Assembly (NCBI GenBank): GCA_947500585.1
Contig: CANMSN010000013.1
Coordinates: 1-64,000, forward strand
Reading direction: 5' to 3'
Source: an uncultured Flavobacteriaceae bacterium
GTDB taxonomy: Bacteria > Bacteroidota > Bacteroidia > Flavobacteriales > Flavobacteriaceae
DNA: 64,000 nucleotides
Shown: one piece after another, positions 52,105 through 60,969 of the stretch
Numbering within the stretch: position 1 is the first letter of the stretch
How the letters are laid out: each line of letters opens with the position of its first letter
Notes under the pieces: generated by a model
Database searches by the model: none
The model's input: the letters and a program-made list of their open reading frames with translations, nothing else
What the model was told of the DNA's origin: nothing
Position numbers and translations under genes: made by a program

Positions 52105-53322
52105 TTAAATTATTTCAGCAACCACAAAAGTGCTTCCACCAATAAAAATTAAATCATCTGTTTTAGCATGCGCTAAAGCTGTTTTATAAGCTTCATTGAC
52201 TGAAATATAAGCCTCACCTTTTAGTCCATATTGGTTAAATATTTCTTTTAATTTGTCAGTATCTAAACCACGTAGAATATTTGGCTTACAAAAATAATAT
52301 GTTGCTTCTATAGGTAGTAAATCAATTATCGAATTTAAATCTTTGTCATTTACAACTCCAAAAACAATATGTAACGATTCATAACTTTCTTCTGAAAGCT
52401 GATGCATAACATAAGTTAATCCTTCTTTGTTATGACCTGTATCGCAAACCACTTTTGGGTTTCTATTTAAAACTTGCCAACGACCTAGTAAGCCTGTGTT
52501 TTTAACTACATTAAGCAAACCAACTTCAATATGCTTTTTACTTATTTTATAACCTTTTGTTTGTAGTATTTTAATAGATTGAATTACCGTTTTAATATTT
52601 TTAGATTGATAACTACCTATTAAGTCTGACTTGTAAATTTGTTCGATATTTTTATCTGCAAAAACTATTTTAGCATCATTCTTATTTGCTAAATCTGTAA
52701 AAACTGGAACTGTTTCTTTTTGTGTTTCACCAATAACAACTGGAATATTTGGTTTAATAATACCTCCTTTTTCAAAAGCAATGGCTTCTAAGGTATCTCC
52801 CAAAAATTGCATATGATCTAAACCAATGTTAGTAATAACTGAAACCTCTGGCGTTATAATATTTGTTGAATCTAACCTACCTCCCATTCCAACTTCTATA
52901 ACTGCTATATCAATATCTTGTTTTGAAAAATAATCGAACGCCATACCTACAGTCATTTCAAAAAATGACAACTGGTTTTCCTCAAAAAATGCTTTATTTC
53001 GATTAATAAATCCTATTACAAATTGTTTACTAACAACTTTACCATTAATTTTAATACGTTCTCTAAAATCTTTCAAATGAGGCGACGTATACAAGCCCAC
53101 TTTGCAACCTGCTTCTTGCAAAATAGATGCCAACATATGGCTAGTTGAACCTTTTCCATTTGTTCCAGCAACATGAATAGATTTAAATTTATCTTCTGGA
53201 TGATTTAAATGGTTAGCTAATTTTAAAGTATTTGATAAATCCTTTTTAAAGGCTATTTTACCCTGATTTTGATACATTGGAAGCTGAGAAAACATCCAAT
53301 TAAGAGTATCTTGATACGTCAT
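52105..53322 (-). CDS. folC: Bifunctional folylpolyglutamate synthase/dihydrofolate synthase
   Basis: Adds glutamate to dihydropteroate and to folates. A 405-residue Mur-ligase-like enzyme with ATP loop SIHVAGTNGKGSTSHMLASIL (about 48-68), IDIAVIEVGMGGRLDSTNIITPEVSVITNIGLDHMQFLGDTLEAIAFEKGGIIKP and C-terminal CDTGHNKEG and VFGVVNDKDL. It begins 2 nt after the TonB-like gene and is the last gene of an exbB-exbD-tonB-folC run. tRNA-Val lies downstream. Confidence 0.95.
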   Translation of the reverse strand: MTYQDTLNWMFSQLPMYQNQGKIAFKKDLSNTLKLANHLNHPEDKFKSIHVAGTNGKGSTSHMLASILQEAGCKVGLYTSPHLKDFRERIKINGKVVSKQFVIGFINRNKAFFEENQLSFFEMTVGMAFDYFSKQDIDIAVIEVGMGGRLDSTNIITPEVSVITNIGLDHMQFLGDTLEAIAFEKGGIIKPNIPVVIGETQKETVPVFTDLANKNDAKIVFADKNIEQIYKSDLIGSYQSKNIKTVIQSIKILQTKGYKISKKHIEVGLLNVVKNTGLLGRWQVLNRNPKVVCDTGHNKEGLTYVMHQLSEESYESLHIVFGVVNDKDLNSIIDLLPIEATYYFCKPNILRGLDTDKLKEIFNQYGLKGEAYISVNEAYKTALAHAKTDDLIFIGGSTFVVAEII

Positions 53323-53324
53323 TA

Positions 53325-54173
53325 TTATTGCCCTAATTTGAAGTTTACTTTAACAAAACCAATTTGTTTTGCTGGGGCTTTTGAATCTGCTGGCCATTTA
53401 TGAGATAACGCAATTTTTTTAGCGGGTTCAAGTAAACACTGTGCTGTATTTGTAGTTCCTCTTTGACCTGGTTCTGCTGAAATAACATTACCACTTTGAT
53501 TTACTATAATCTTCACTATTACCATCCCAGATTCGTTACAATCTTGTTTCAATGTCTTATAAGTGGCTCGCCCTCTTCCGTTCAATCCATAACCAACACC
53601 GCCGCTTCCTGTTCCTTGGCCTCCAAAATAACTTGGCGCATAAGGATCGCCATCTAATTGTCCTTTATCACCAGCTCTATTGTCGTTACCTTCACTTCCA
53701 GTTTCTGCACCTTCCGATTTACTAACACCACCAATTAACGCATCTAATTTTTTCTTTTTTTCTTCTTGCTCACGCTTTTCTTTGACAATTCTATCGGCTT
53801 CGGCCTTAGCTTTAGCATCCGCAATTGCTTTTGCCTTGGCTTCAGCTTCTTTTTGTTTTTTTATAGCAATCGCTTCACTATTATCTGCTGTTAATACTTC
53901 TTCTTTTGCTTCCGCAGCTTTTGTAGGTTCTGATTTAGAAGCTTCAGGTTGTGGCGGCTCTTCTATTTTTTGAGGTGTGGATTTTATTGGTGCTTTAGGC
54001 TGAACTTTTCCTTTACCAAAATTAGAATTTCCAAAATTTACTGCTACACCATATTCTTCTGGTGGATCCATGTATTTTGTTCCAACCACGAAAAGTAGAA
54101 GCAACAATATAACAGCTATTAACGCTGTTAATTTTGCTGAATTCTTTTCATGTTTTGTTTCGAAATAGCTCAT
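53325..54173 (-). CDS. TonB-like energy transducer
   Basis: A 282-residue protein with one N-terminal membrane helix (about 13-31, LTALIAVILLLLLFVVGTKYM), a Pro/Lys and then long Ala/Lys/Glu-rich periplasmic region (about 60-150, coiled), a Gly-rich segment (SYFGGQGTGSGGVGYGLNGRG) and a TonB-like C-terminal domain with a Cys pair (CNESGMVIVKIIVNQSGNVISAEPG ... AQCLLEPAKKIALSHKW). It would transmit the proton-motive force from ExbBD to outer-membrane receptors or act in a Tol-like role. Its ATG shares one base with the exbD stop. Confidence 0.85.
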   Translation of the reverse strand: MSYFETKHEKNSAKLTALIAVILLLLLFVVGTKYMDPPEEYGVAVNFGNSNFGKGKVQPKAPIKSTPQKIEEPPQPEASKSEPTKAAEAKEEVLTADNSEAIAIKKQKEAEAKAKAIADAKAKAEADRIVKEKREQEEKKKKLDALIGGVSKSEGAETGSEGNDNRAGDKGQLDGDPYAPSYFGGQGTGSGGVGYGLNGRGRATYKTLKQDCNESGMVIVKIIVNQSGNVISAEPGQRGTTNTAQCLLEPAKKIALSHKWPADSKAPAKQIGFVKVNFKLGQ

Positions 54174-54565
54174 TATTTAGGCTTTACAGCTAATATGACT
54201 TTAAATTTATTTCTATTAGCAATATCCATAACCTTTACCACATTTTCAACAGGTACAGATTTTTCCGCTCGTAAAACTATAGTTGGTTTTTCTTTAGATG
54301 ATAGTGCTGCAAGTAACTCATTTTCTAACACACTTTCACCTACTCGTTTTTGATCTATATAATACGTTAGGTCTTTTTTTATACTAACTGCTACAGACTT
54401 TTTATTTTCAGTCTTACCACTTGCTTTTGGTAATAAAATATCAATAGCATTGGTAGTTACCAATGTAGATGCAATCATAAAAAAGATAAGTAGTAGAAAC
54501 ACAATATCCGTCATAGACGACATATTGAATTCTGGCGTTACTTTATTTCTTCCTCTAAAGTTCAT
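54173..54565 (-). CDS. exbD: ExbD/TolR family biopolymer transport protein
   Basis: Proton-channel partner of ExbB, 130 residues. It has one N-terminal membrane helix with the essential Asp in NMSSMTDIVFLLLIFFMIAS (Asp around residue 20) and a periplasmic domain (KPTIVLRAEKSVPVENVVKVMDIANRNKFKVILAVKPK). It lies 1 nt behind exbB, and its stop is shared with the TonB-like start, so the three are made together. The group has the standard exbB-exbD-tonB order. Confidence 0.93.
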   Translation of the reverse strand: MNFRGRNKVTPEFNMSSMTDIVFLLLIFFMIASTLVTTNAIDILLPKASGKTENKKSVAVSIKKDLTYYIDQKRVGESVLENELLAALSSKEKPTIVLRAEKSVPVENVVKVMDIANRNKFKVILAVKPK

Positions 54566-54566
54566 A

Positions 54567-55268
54567 TTATGTTGGTTCGTTTAAATGATCTAGAAATTCC
54601 AAAGAATTTGCTTCCATTTGGTAAACAACTTTATCTGTTTTCACTACCAAATGATTATATGCTATATAGCCAACTATACCAACTATTAAACCAGCAACAG
54701 TAGTTGTCATTGCAGTATATAATCCGCTAGCTAAAACATCCATTTGTATAGTTCCCCCTGCATTAGCAAGTTCGAATATTGCTAATATCATTCCAACTAC
54801 CGTACCAAGAAACCCAATCATAGGTGCTGCTCCAGATATAGTTGCTAAAATACTCACATTCTTTTCTAGTCCGTAAATTTCTAAACGTCCTGCATTTTCA
54901 ATAGCTGTATTAATATCTGCAAGTGGTTTTCCAATTCTTGAAATACCCTTACCAATTAATCTAGATACAGGAGAATTTACTTGAGCACAAAGCATTTGTG
55001 CAGAATCAATTTTACCATTGCTTACATGGTCTTTAATTTGATTCATAAAATTTGAATCGACTTTAGAAGCCGCTTTTATGGCAAATATGCGCTCAAAGTA
55101 GATATAGATGGCGCCTATAAGGAGTATAAAAAGAACAGCTATTATAACTTGTCCTGCTACACCTCCACTACTAATTAATTCTATTATTGAAAGCGTTTTT
55201 TCAACCGATTCTCCATCTGTTAAAACTTCAGATCCTTCTTGTGTGTTTTGAAATAATGTATTTAGCAT
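54567..55268 (-). CDS. exbB: MotA/TolQ/ExbB proton channel protein
   Basis: Inner-membrane proton channel, 233 residues with three helices (about 32-54, 140-162, 180-202). The family region GRLEIYGLEKNVSILATISGAAPMIGFLGTVVGMILAIFELANAGG is complete, followed by LYTAMTTTVAGLIVGIVGYIAYNHL. It is the first gene of the exbB-exbD-tonB unit and gives it energy. It lies 52 bp behind nhaD on the same strand. The ExbB, not the MotA, type follows from length and partners. Confidence 0.94.
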   Translation of the reverse strand: MLNTLFQNTQEGSEVLTDGESVEKTLSIIELISSGGVAGQVIIAVLFILLIGAIYIYFERIFAIKAASKVDSNFMNQIKDHVSNGKIDSAQMLCAQVNSPVSRLIGKGISRIGKPLADINTAIENAGRLEIYGLEKNVSILATISGAAPMIGFLGTVVGMILAIFELANAGGTIQMDVLASGLYTAMTTTVAGLIVGIVGYIAYNHLVVKTDKVVYQMEANSLEFLDHLNEPT

Positions 55269-55320
55269 ATAATATTAATTTATTGCAACTGTATAACGTC
55301 TATTTTTAGTTTAAATTATG

Positions 55321-56712
55321 TTAAAACCAAGTTCTTGTAACCATAAATGCTGCAGCGCCAACAAGGAAGCCTACTAAAGCTAACCAAGCGATTTTCTTTA
55401 AGTACCAGAAAAAATCTATTTTTTCCATTCCCATAGCAACAACACCAGCAGCTGAACCAATAATTAACATACTACCTCCTGTACCAGCGGAGTATGCTAT
55501 AAAGTGCCACAACTCATCATCAATAGGTTCAGAAAACATGCCTAAACTTGCTGCTACCAAAGGCACATTATCAATAACTGCTGAACCAACGCCTAACAAT
55601 AAAACTACTAAATCTGACACCCCACCATGGTGAAGTTCAGTTCCTAGCATAGGCATCGTATCTTGAAGCGAGCCTGCAAAACCAAATAAGATACCTAAAG
55701 ATTCTAATGCCGCTACCGCCATTAAAATTCCTAAAAAGAACAATATACTTGGTAATTCTATTTTTGATAATGAATGGTGCACAGGACTATGATGTGCATG
55801 AGCATCACTTTCCGTTGAATCATGACTTGACATACTAAATTTAGAGCTACTATAAATTTCAGCAAATGTGGCTACAATACCTAAAGAAAGCATCATGCCT
55901 ACATATGGAGGCAAATGTGTAACTGTTTTAAAAATAGGCACAAATACAATAGCTCCCAGTCCTAAATAAAGCATTGTACCGCTAAAACGTGATTTACTTT
56001 TTTCTTCTGTTTCCTCAACATCTAAATCACCTTTGAAGGCTGGCAAAAACGAAGCAATTAATGATGGTACTGCCATACATAAAAATGATGGTAATAATAA
56101 ATAGCCTATTAAATGCCCTGTAGTTACTTTTTTACCAATCCAGAGCATTGTTGTAGTAACATCTCCGATTGGTGACCAAGCTCCACCTGCATTTGCCGCT
56201 ATAATAATTAAACCAGCAAACCAAATACGTACACTCCTATCTTTAACAATTTTTTGAAGAATTGAAATTAATACAATAGTAGCCGTAAGGTTATCTATAA
56301 TAGCAGATAAAATGAAAGCTAGTATAGAAAAAATCCATAATATTTTTGTTTTCTTCTTGGTTTTAATAAAGTTTTTAATGGTTGAAAAACCATCAAAATA
56401 ATCTATTATTTCAACAATGGTCATCGCTCCTAAAAGGAATACTAAAATCTCTGAAGTTTTACCTAAATGATGCAATAATGTTTCTTCCATTAGGTGCATC
56501 TTTTCTTCATGCCCTAATAATCCAAAATTCTCCAACAGCGTATGCTTACTAGAATCAAACCATTGTGGGAAGCTATCTATACCTAAAGCTATTAAAGCCC
56601 AACAAATAGCCATCATAACTAAAGCGGGAATAAGTTTATCTATTTTTATACTATGCTCTAAGGTAATGGCTAAATAGCCCATTATAAATACTAAAATAAT
56701 TGTTGCTTCCAT
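55321..56712 (-). CDS. nhaD: Sodium/proton antiporter NhaD
   Basis: Exports sodium in exchange for protons, helping in saline habitats. A 463-residue polytopic protein with about 12 helices. It has the NhaD/IT-superfamily segments ILSAIIDNLTATIVLISIL and ANAGGAWSPIGDVTTTMLWIGKKV, then GSAVIDNVPLVAASLGMF. A His-rich loop (SDAHAHHSPVHHS, around 305-320) between helices may sense pH or metal. It lies 15 bp behind the amino-acid dehydrogenase gene and may be co-transcribed. Confidence 0.93.
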   Translation of the reverse strand: MEATIILVFIMGYLAITLEHSIKIDKLIPALVMMAICWALIALGIDSFPQWFDSSKHTLLENFGLLGHEEKMHLMEETLLHHLGKTSEILVFLLGAMTIVEIIDYFDGFSTIKNFIKTKKKTKILWIFSILAFILSAIIDNLTATIVLISILQKIVKDRSVRIWFAGLIIIAANAGGAWSPIGDVTTTMLWIGKKVTTGHLIGYLLLPSFLCMAVPSLIASFLPAFKGDLDVEETEEKSKSRFSGTMLYLGLGAIVFVPIFKTVTHLPPYVGMMLSLGIVATFAEIYSSSKFSMSSHDSTESDAHAHHSPVHHSLSKIELPSILFFLGILMAVAALESLGILFGFAGSLQDTMPMLGTELHHGGVSDLVVLLLGVGSAVIDNVPLVAASLGMFSEPIDDELWHFIAYSAGTGGSMLIIGSAAGVVAMGMEKIDFFWYLKKIAWLALVGFLVGAAAFMVTRTWF

Positions 56713-56727
56713 AAGTTGATTGGTTTA

Positions 56728-57954
56728 TCAGATAAGTTGTTTTAATGCTATTTCAAAGGCAGTTGCACTTATGCCTCTTTTCGATTTATTTTTATTGTAT
56801 ACGTTTTGTATGGCTTCTTTTATTTTATTTGATGTGTCATTAAATATGGCTTCATCTGTCATTTGTACACGACGTTCCATAAAATAAGCAAAAACCCGAG
56901 CCATTCCACAATTTGAAATAAAATCAGGAATTAAACTTACACGATAATCGGTATGTTCCATGATCGGTCCAAAGAAAATTTCTTTATCGGCAAAAGGCAC
57001 ATTAGCACCACAGGTAATAACTTCTAAGCCACTATCAATCATTTCATCTATTTGATGAATAGTAATTAATCTAGAGGCTGCACATGGTGCAAAAATCTCA
57101 GTTTGTAATTTCCATATACTTTCGTTGATTTCATCAAACGGAATTAAATTATGAGCTTCTAAAGTATTTCCCTTTTTTGCTAAAAACAGATTTGTAATGT
57201 CTTCAAATGAAAAACCTTCTTCATTTATTAATCCACCAGCAATATCAATAATACCAACAACTTTTACTCCCATTTGAGCTAAATAATAAGCTGCTGCAGC
57301 ACCCACGTTTCCAAAGCCTTGAATTACTGCTCTTTTACCTTTTACAGAACCGCCATATACATCATAATAATGCTTTGCGGCTTCTGCCACACCAAAGCCA
57401 GTAATCATATCTGCAATAGTATATTTTCTAGAAACTTCTGGAGAATATTCAGGATTTTCAATCACTTTTATAACACCTTGTCGTAATTGCCCTATTCTAT
57501 TTATTTTATCAGCTTCGGTAGGTTTAAAATGCCCGTTAAAAACACCTTCTTGGGGATGCCATACACCACTTTCTTCAGTTATCGGAATAACCTCATGTAT
57601 TTCATCTACATTTAAATCGCCACCTGTACCATAATAACTTTTAAGCAATGGAGATACTGCTTTATACCAACGTTCTAAAACACCTTTTTTTCTTGAATCT
57701 TTAGGATCGAAATTTATACCTGATTTAGCGCCACCAATAGCTGGACCAGAGACTGTAAATTTAATCTCCATGGTTTTTGCTAACGATAAAACTTCGTTCA
57801 TATCCAATCCTTTTCGCATTCTAGTTCCGCCACCTGCAGCTCCACCACGCAATGAATTTATCACGACCCAACCTTCTGCTTCTGTTTCAGAATCTTTCCA
57901 GTTAAAAATAATTTCAGGTTCTTTATTTTCGTATTTTTTTAATAATTCTTTCAT
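56728..57954 (-). CDS. Glu/Leu/Phe/Val-type amino-acid dehydrogenase
   Basis: Oxidative deamination of an amino acid with NAD(P). A 408-residue protein with catalytic lysine region GPAIGGAKSGINFDPKD, Asp in YYGTGGDLNVDE and a Rossmann loop VIQGFGNVGAAAAYYLAQMG. The substrate (glutamate, leucine, phenylalanine or valine) cannot be settled; the Lys motif GGAKSGI is closer to Leu/Val dehydrogenases than to the GGGKGG of glutamate dehydrogenase. The start is the ATG at 57954. A -7-like TATATTTG lies 104 nt upstream. Confidence 0.9.
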   Translation of the reverse strand: MKELLKKYENKEPEIIFNWKDSETEAEGWVVINSLRGGAAGGGTRMRKGLDMNEVLSLAKTMEIKFTVSGPAIGGAKSGINFDPKDSRKKGVLERWYKAVSPLLKSYYGTGGDLNVDEIHEVIPITEESGVWHPQEGVFNGHFKPTEADKINRIGQLRQGVIKVIENPEYSPEVSRKYTIADMITGFGVAEAAKHYYDVYGGSVKGKRAVIQGFGNVGAAAAYYLAQMGVKVVGIIDIAGGLINEEGFSFEDITNLFLAKKGNTLEAHNLIPFDEINESIWKLQTEIFAPCAASRLITIHQIDEMIDSGLEVITCGANVPFADKEIFFGPIMEHTDYRVSLIPDFISNCGMARVFAYFMERRVQMTDEAIFNDTSNKIKEAIQNVYNKNKSKRGISATAFEIALKQLI

Positions 57955-58057
57955 TTCTAATTACTTATAGTTCATTTTCAACTCCACTAATTTTGGTAAT
58001 AGTTTTTAAGTGTAGCTAAAGCTGATTCATTAGAAAAATTTTAAATTATCAATGTAA

Positions 58058-58065
58058 CAAATATA
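58058..58065 (-). promoter_or_regulatory. Candidate -7 element of the amino-acid dehydrogenase gene
   Basis: TATATTTG on the minus strand lies 104 nt before the ATG at 57954, giving a leader of about 95 nt. No TTG at 18-19 nt upstream is seen. Confidence 0.4.
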
Positions 58066-58103
58066 AAAAACTAAAATTCCTTTAGCTTAATTTTACATTA
58101 TTT

Positions 58104-59168
58104 TTATGGAAGATAAATTTTACCAGAACTATGGTCTTTTAAAGCTCCCGTGACGCTTTTTAAACAATTGTTTTCTTTTCTTAATTTTAAAACACCCAAA
58201 AAACCAAAAATGAGTGCTTCTTTAAATTCAATTAAGCTCTTTTTTAGAATAACAATTTTATTATTTGTTTTACTTTTTAGTTTTTCAATTAAGTAGGTAT
58301 TGTAAACGCCACCTCCTGTAATTAATACTGAAACGTTCCTTTTTTTATTAATTTCTGTGGCTAGTTCAATAGCTATATGTTCTACAAAAGTTTGTAAAAT
58401 ATCTTCTATTTTTAATTGAAATGAATCAATTAAGGGTAAAACAGTTTTTTCAACCCATTCTAACCCCAATGATTTTGGATAGTTTTCTTTGTAAAAAGGT
58501 AACGCATCTAATTTATTTAATAATTCTTGATTTATAATTCCCGTTGAAGCTATTTTTCCTTTATCATCATATTTAAAACCAAGTTTTTTAACATAATGGT
58601 TTAAAACAATATTGGTGGGACAAATATCATAGGCAATGCGTTCATTATTAATTTCTGTTGAAATATTTGCAAATCCGCCTAAATTCAAACAAAAATCGTA
58701 TTCGGCAAATAACAACTTGTCACCTATTGGGACTAGTGGCGCTCCTTGACCTCCAAATTCAACATCTTGCACTCTAAAATCGCAAACAGTTTTAAGTTGT
58801 AAAAGTTTAGCTAAAACGGGTAAATTTCCTATTTGATAGGTGATTCCTTTTTCAGGTTGATGTAATGCCGTATGACCATGCGAACAAATAGCATCTAAGT
58901 TTTTTATATCATATTTTTTAATGAAGCTTAATATTACCTCAGCTAAATAATTGGTGTAATCTTGGTCTATTTTATGTAATTCTTCTGAAGTTTGAGAGAC
59001 TAAATTTTTTAATAATTCTTCCCATTTCGTTTCGTAAGCAATAGTTTCAGAATGAAGAATCTCAAAATTCCAATTTGAGTTTTTTGTAAATTCAACTAAA
59101 ACTAAATCTATCCCATCCAAAGATGTTCCAGACATCACACCGATAACACGATATTTTTTTTCTTCCAT
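58104..59168 (-). CDS. anmK: Anhydro-N-acetylmuramic acid kinase
   Basis: Phosphorylates and opens 1,6-anhydro-MurNAc released in cell-wall turnover, giving MurNAc-6-phosphate. From the ATG at 59168 it has 354 residues; the in-frame TTG at 59186 is not favoured. Signatures are VIGVMSGTSLDGIDLV near the start (ATP site), ICSHGHTALHQPEKGITYQIG, DFRVQDVEFGGQGAPLVPIGDKLLF and NLGGFANIS. It is divergent from the acyl-CoA dehydrogenase across 94 bp. Confidence 0.94.
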   Translation of the reverse strand: MEEKKYRVIGVMSGTSLDGIDLVLVEFTKNSNWNFEILHSETIAYETKWEELLKNLVSQTSEELHKIDQDYTNYLAEVILSFIKKYDIKNLDAICSHGHTALHQPEKGITYQIGNLPVLAKLLQLKTVCDFRVQDVEFGGQGAPLVPIGDKLLFAEYDFCLNLGGFANISTEINNERIAYDICPTNIVLNHYVKKLGFKYDDKGKIASTGIINQELLNKLDALPFYKENYPKSLGLEWVEKTVLPLIDSFQLKIEDILQTFVEHIAIELATEINKKRNVSVLITGGGVYNTYLIEKLKSKTNNKIVILKKSLIEFKEALIFGFLGVLKLRKENNCLKSVTGALKDHSSGKIYLP

Positions 59169-59215
59169 TTGCTGTAAAAATAACAATCCTGATTAAAAAA
59201 TTCACATCAAAACGC

Positions 59216-59223
59216 TATATTTG
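59216..59223 (+). promoter_or_regulatory. Candidate -7 element of the acyl-CoA dehydrogenase gene
   Basis: TATATTTG lies 39 nt before the ATG at 59263. It lacks a TTG at 18-19 nt upstream. Confidence 0.4.
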
Positions 59224-59262
59224 TAAACTTTTTCTAGTAAAACAACAATTTAATTACGAATT

Positions 59263-60405
59263 ATGGATTTTAGCCTTTCAGAAGAACATAAAATGATACG
59301 TGATGCAGCTCGCGATTTTGCACAAACAGAATTACTACCAGGTGTAATTGAGCGAGACAACAAACAAGAATTCCCAGATGCACTTGTTAAAAAAATGGGC
59401 GCACTTGGTTTTATGGGCATTATGGTTGACCCAAAATATGGCGGAAGCGGTATGGATGCCATTTCTTATGTACTTATTATGGAAGAACTATCAAAAATTG
59501 ATGCATCTGCTTCTGTAATTGTTTCAGTAAATAATTCGTTAGTTTGCTACGGCTTAGAAGCTTACGGAAGTGAAGAACAAAAACAAAAATACTTGACAAA
59601 GCTGGCTACTGGAGAATTTGTGGGCGCTTTTTGCCTAAGTGAACCCGAAGCTGGCAGTGACGCAACATCACAAAAAACTACAGCGATAGATAAAGGTGAC
59701 CATTATATTATTAACGGTACAAAAAACTGGATTACTAGTGGCGGTCGTGCCGATGTTTATTTGGTAATAGCGCAAACCGATAGAGATAAAGGATCTCATG
59801 GAATAAATGCTTTTATTGTTGAAAAAGGAACAGAAGGATTCCATGTTGGGCCTAAAGAAGACAAACTCGGTATCCGAGGAAGCGACACGCATACACTCCA
59901 ATTTAATGATGTAAAAGTGCCTAAAGAAAATAGAATTGGCGTTAATGGATCTGGGTTTCGCTTTGCAATGAAAACATTATCTGGCGGACGCATTGGAATT
60001 GCTGCACAAGCTTTAGGAATAGCTTCTGGTGCTTACGAATTAGCTTTAAAATATTCGAAAGAACGTAAAGCTTTTGGTACTGAAATATGTAATCATCAAG
60101 CCATAGCTTTCAAATTAGCAGATATGTACACTGATATTGAAGCAGCTCGTTATTTAGTTATGAAATCTGCCTGGGATAAAGATCAAGGTAATAATTACGA
60201 TAAATCTAGTGCTATGGCAAAATTATACGCCTCAAAAGTAGCTATGGAACACACCGTTGAAGCCGTACAAATACATGGTGGAAATGGTTTTGTAAAAGAC
60301 TATCATGTAGAGCGTTTAATGCGTGATGCTAAAATTACCCAAATTTATGAAGGTACTTCTGAAATTCAAAAAATAGTGATTTCCAGAAGTATTTTAAGAG
60401 GTTAA
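59263..60405 (+). CDS. Acyl-CoA dehydrogenase
   Basis: FAD enzyme that makes trans-2-enoyl-CoA, of the short/medium/branched-chain type. At 380 residues it is standard. It has FVGAFCLSEPEAGSDATSQKTTA (FAD and substrate loop), GTKNWITSGG, KLGIRGSDTHTLQFNDVKVP, ERKAFGTEICNHQAIAFKLADMYTDIEAAR and the catalytic base in QIYEGTSEIQKIVISR (Glu363). Its last codons are partly repeated 584 bp further on. Its stop overlaps that of the convergent hypothetical gene by 4 nt. Confidence 0.95.
   Translation: MDFSLSEEHKMIRDAARDFAQTELLPGVIERDNKQEFPDALVKKMGALGFMGIMVDPKYGGSGMDAISYVLIMEELSKIDASASVIVSVNNSLVCYGLEAYGSEEQKQKYLTKLATGEFVGAFCLSEPEAGSDATSQKTTAIDKGDHYIINGTKNWITSGGRADVYLVIAQTDRDKGSHGINAFIVEKGTEGFHVGPKEDKLGIRGSDTHTLQFNDVKVPKENRIGVNGSGFRFAMKTLSGGRIGIAAQALGIASGAYELALKYSKERKAFGTEICNHQAIAFKLADMYTDIEAARYLVMKSAWDKDQGNNYDKSSAMAKLYASKVAMEHTVEAVQIHGGNGFVKDYHVERLMRDAKITQIYEGTSEIQKIVISRSILRG
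60352..60382. repeat. Left copy of a 31-bp direct repeat (end of the acyl-CoA dehydrogenase gene)
   Basis: These bases (coding for EGTSEIQKIVI) match 60936-60966 in 29 of 31 positions; the last 22 are identical. The copies are 584 bp apart and bracket the hypothetical gene. It is within the coding region, so this is the original and the distal copy is the duplicate. Confidence 0.85.
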
Positions 60406-60884
60406 TTCTTATGCTTAATTAAAACAATATAATCCCCATTCCAACGTAATATATTATAAATCTTTATTCTATTCGACCTTTCTCCATTCCAAGGTATTTT
60501 ACTGTAATGGATTGTTACTTTTCCTTTTTCATATTCAAACTGAGTAATATCATATATAATTTCTCCAACTGGACAAAAGATATATTTTTCATGTCTAACA
60601 TTTGGGATCGAATCAAAACTTATTAAATCCTTAAAATCTTTATCTTCAAAAATAACATCAACATCTTCTTTGGGCACTATAATATCATTGTTCTTATAAA
60701 GCTCTATAAAATCTGATTTAATAGCTTTTATTGATTTCAAACAAAGAGTATCTCTATCTAACCACCTACTTTGAAATTCTGGGGTCCACTTATTGCTTAT
60801 TAAAATATTCAATGAATCTATACTTTGAGAAAGTAATGCTGGAGAATTAATTATAAGGCAGAAAGCAAATACTAAAAATTTCAT
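60402..60884 (-). CDS. Secreted hypothetical protein
   Basis: A 160-residue protein with signal peptide KFLVFAFCLIINSPALLSQ (cleaved at about residue 20), so exported; no lipobox Cys, no membrane helix. The mature part is charged with two Cys (DTLCLKS, KYIFCPVG) and ends WNGDYIVLIKHKN. I do not recognise a family. It lies in a small islet between the acyl-CoA dehydrogenase 3' end and a copy of that end, convergent to the host gene with a 4-nt overlapped stop, which suggests insertion of this gene. Confidence 0.7.
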   Translation of the reverse strand: MKFLVFAFCLIINSPALLSQSIDSLNILISNKWTPEFQSRWLDRDTLCLKSIKAIKSDFIELYKNNDIIVPKEDVDVIFEDKDFKDLISFDSIPNVRHEKYIFCPVGEIIYDITQFEYEKGKVTIHYSKIPWNGERSNRIKIYNILRWNGDYIVLIKHKN

Positions 60885-60935
60885 TGTTATACTATATTAC
60901 AATTTAAAAATACTAAAATGACCTAAATTGATTAA

Positions 60936-60966
60936 GGTAATTCAGAAATTCAAAAAATAGTGATTT
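60936..60966. repeat. Right copy of the 31-bp direct repeat (detached gene end)
   Basis: A non-coding copy of the acyl-CoA dehydrogenase 3' stretch 60352-60382, cut off after TAGTGATTT. It directly precedes the antiporter stop (60970). As a relic it marks where the original end of the host gene may have been before the islet. Confidence 0.85.
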
Positions 60967-60969
60967 TTT

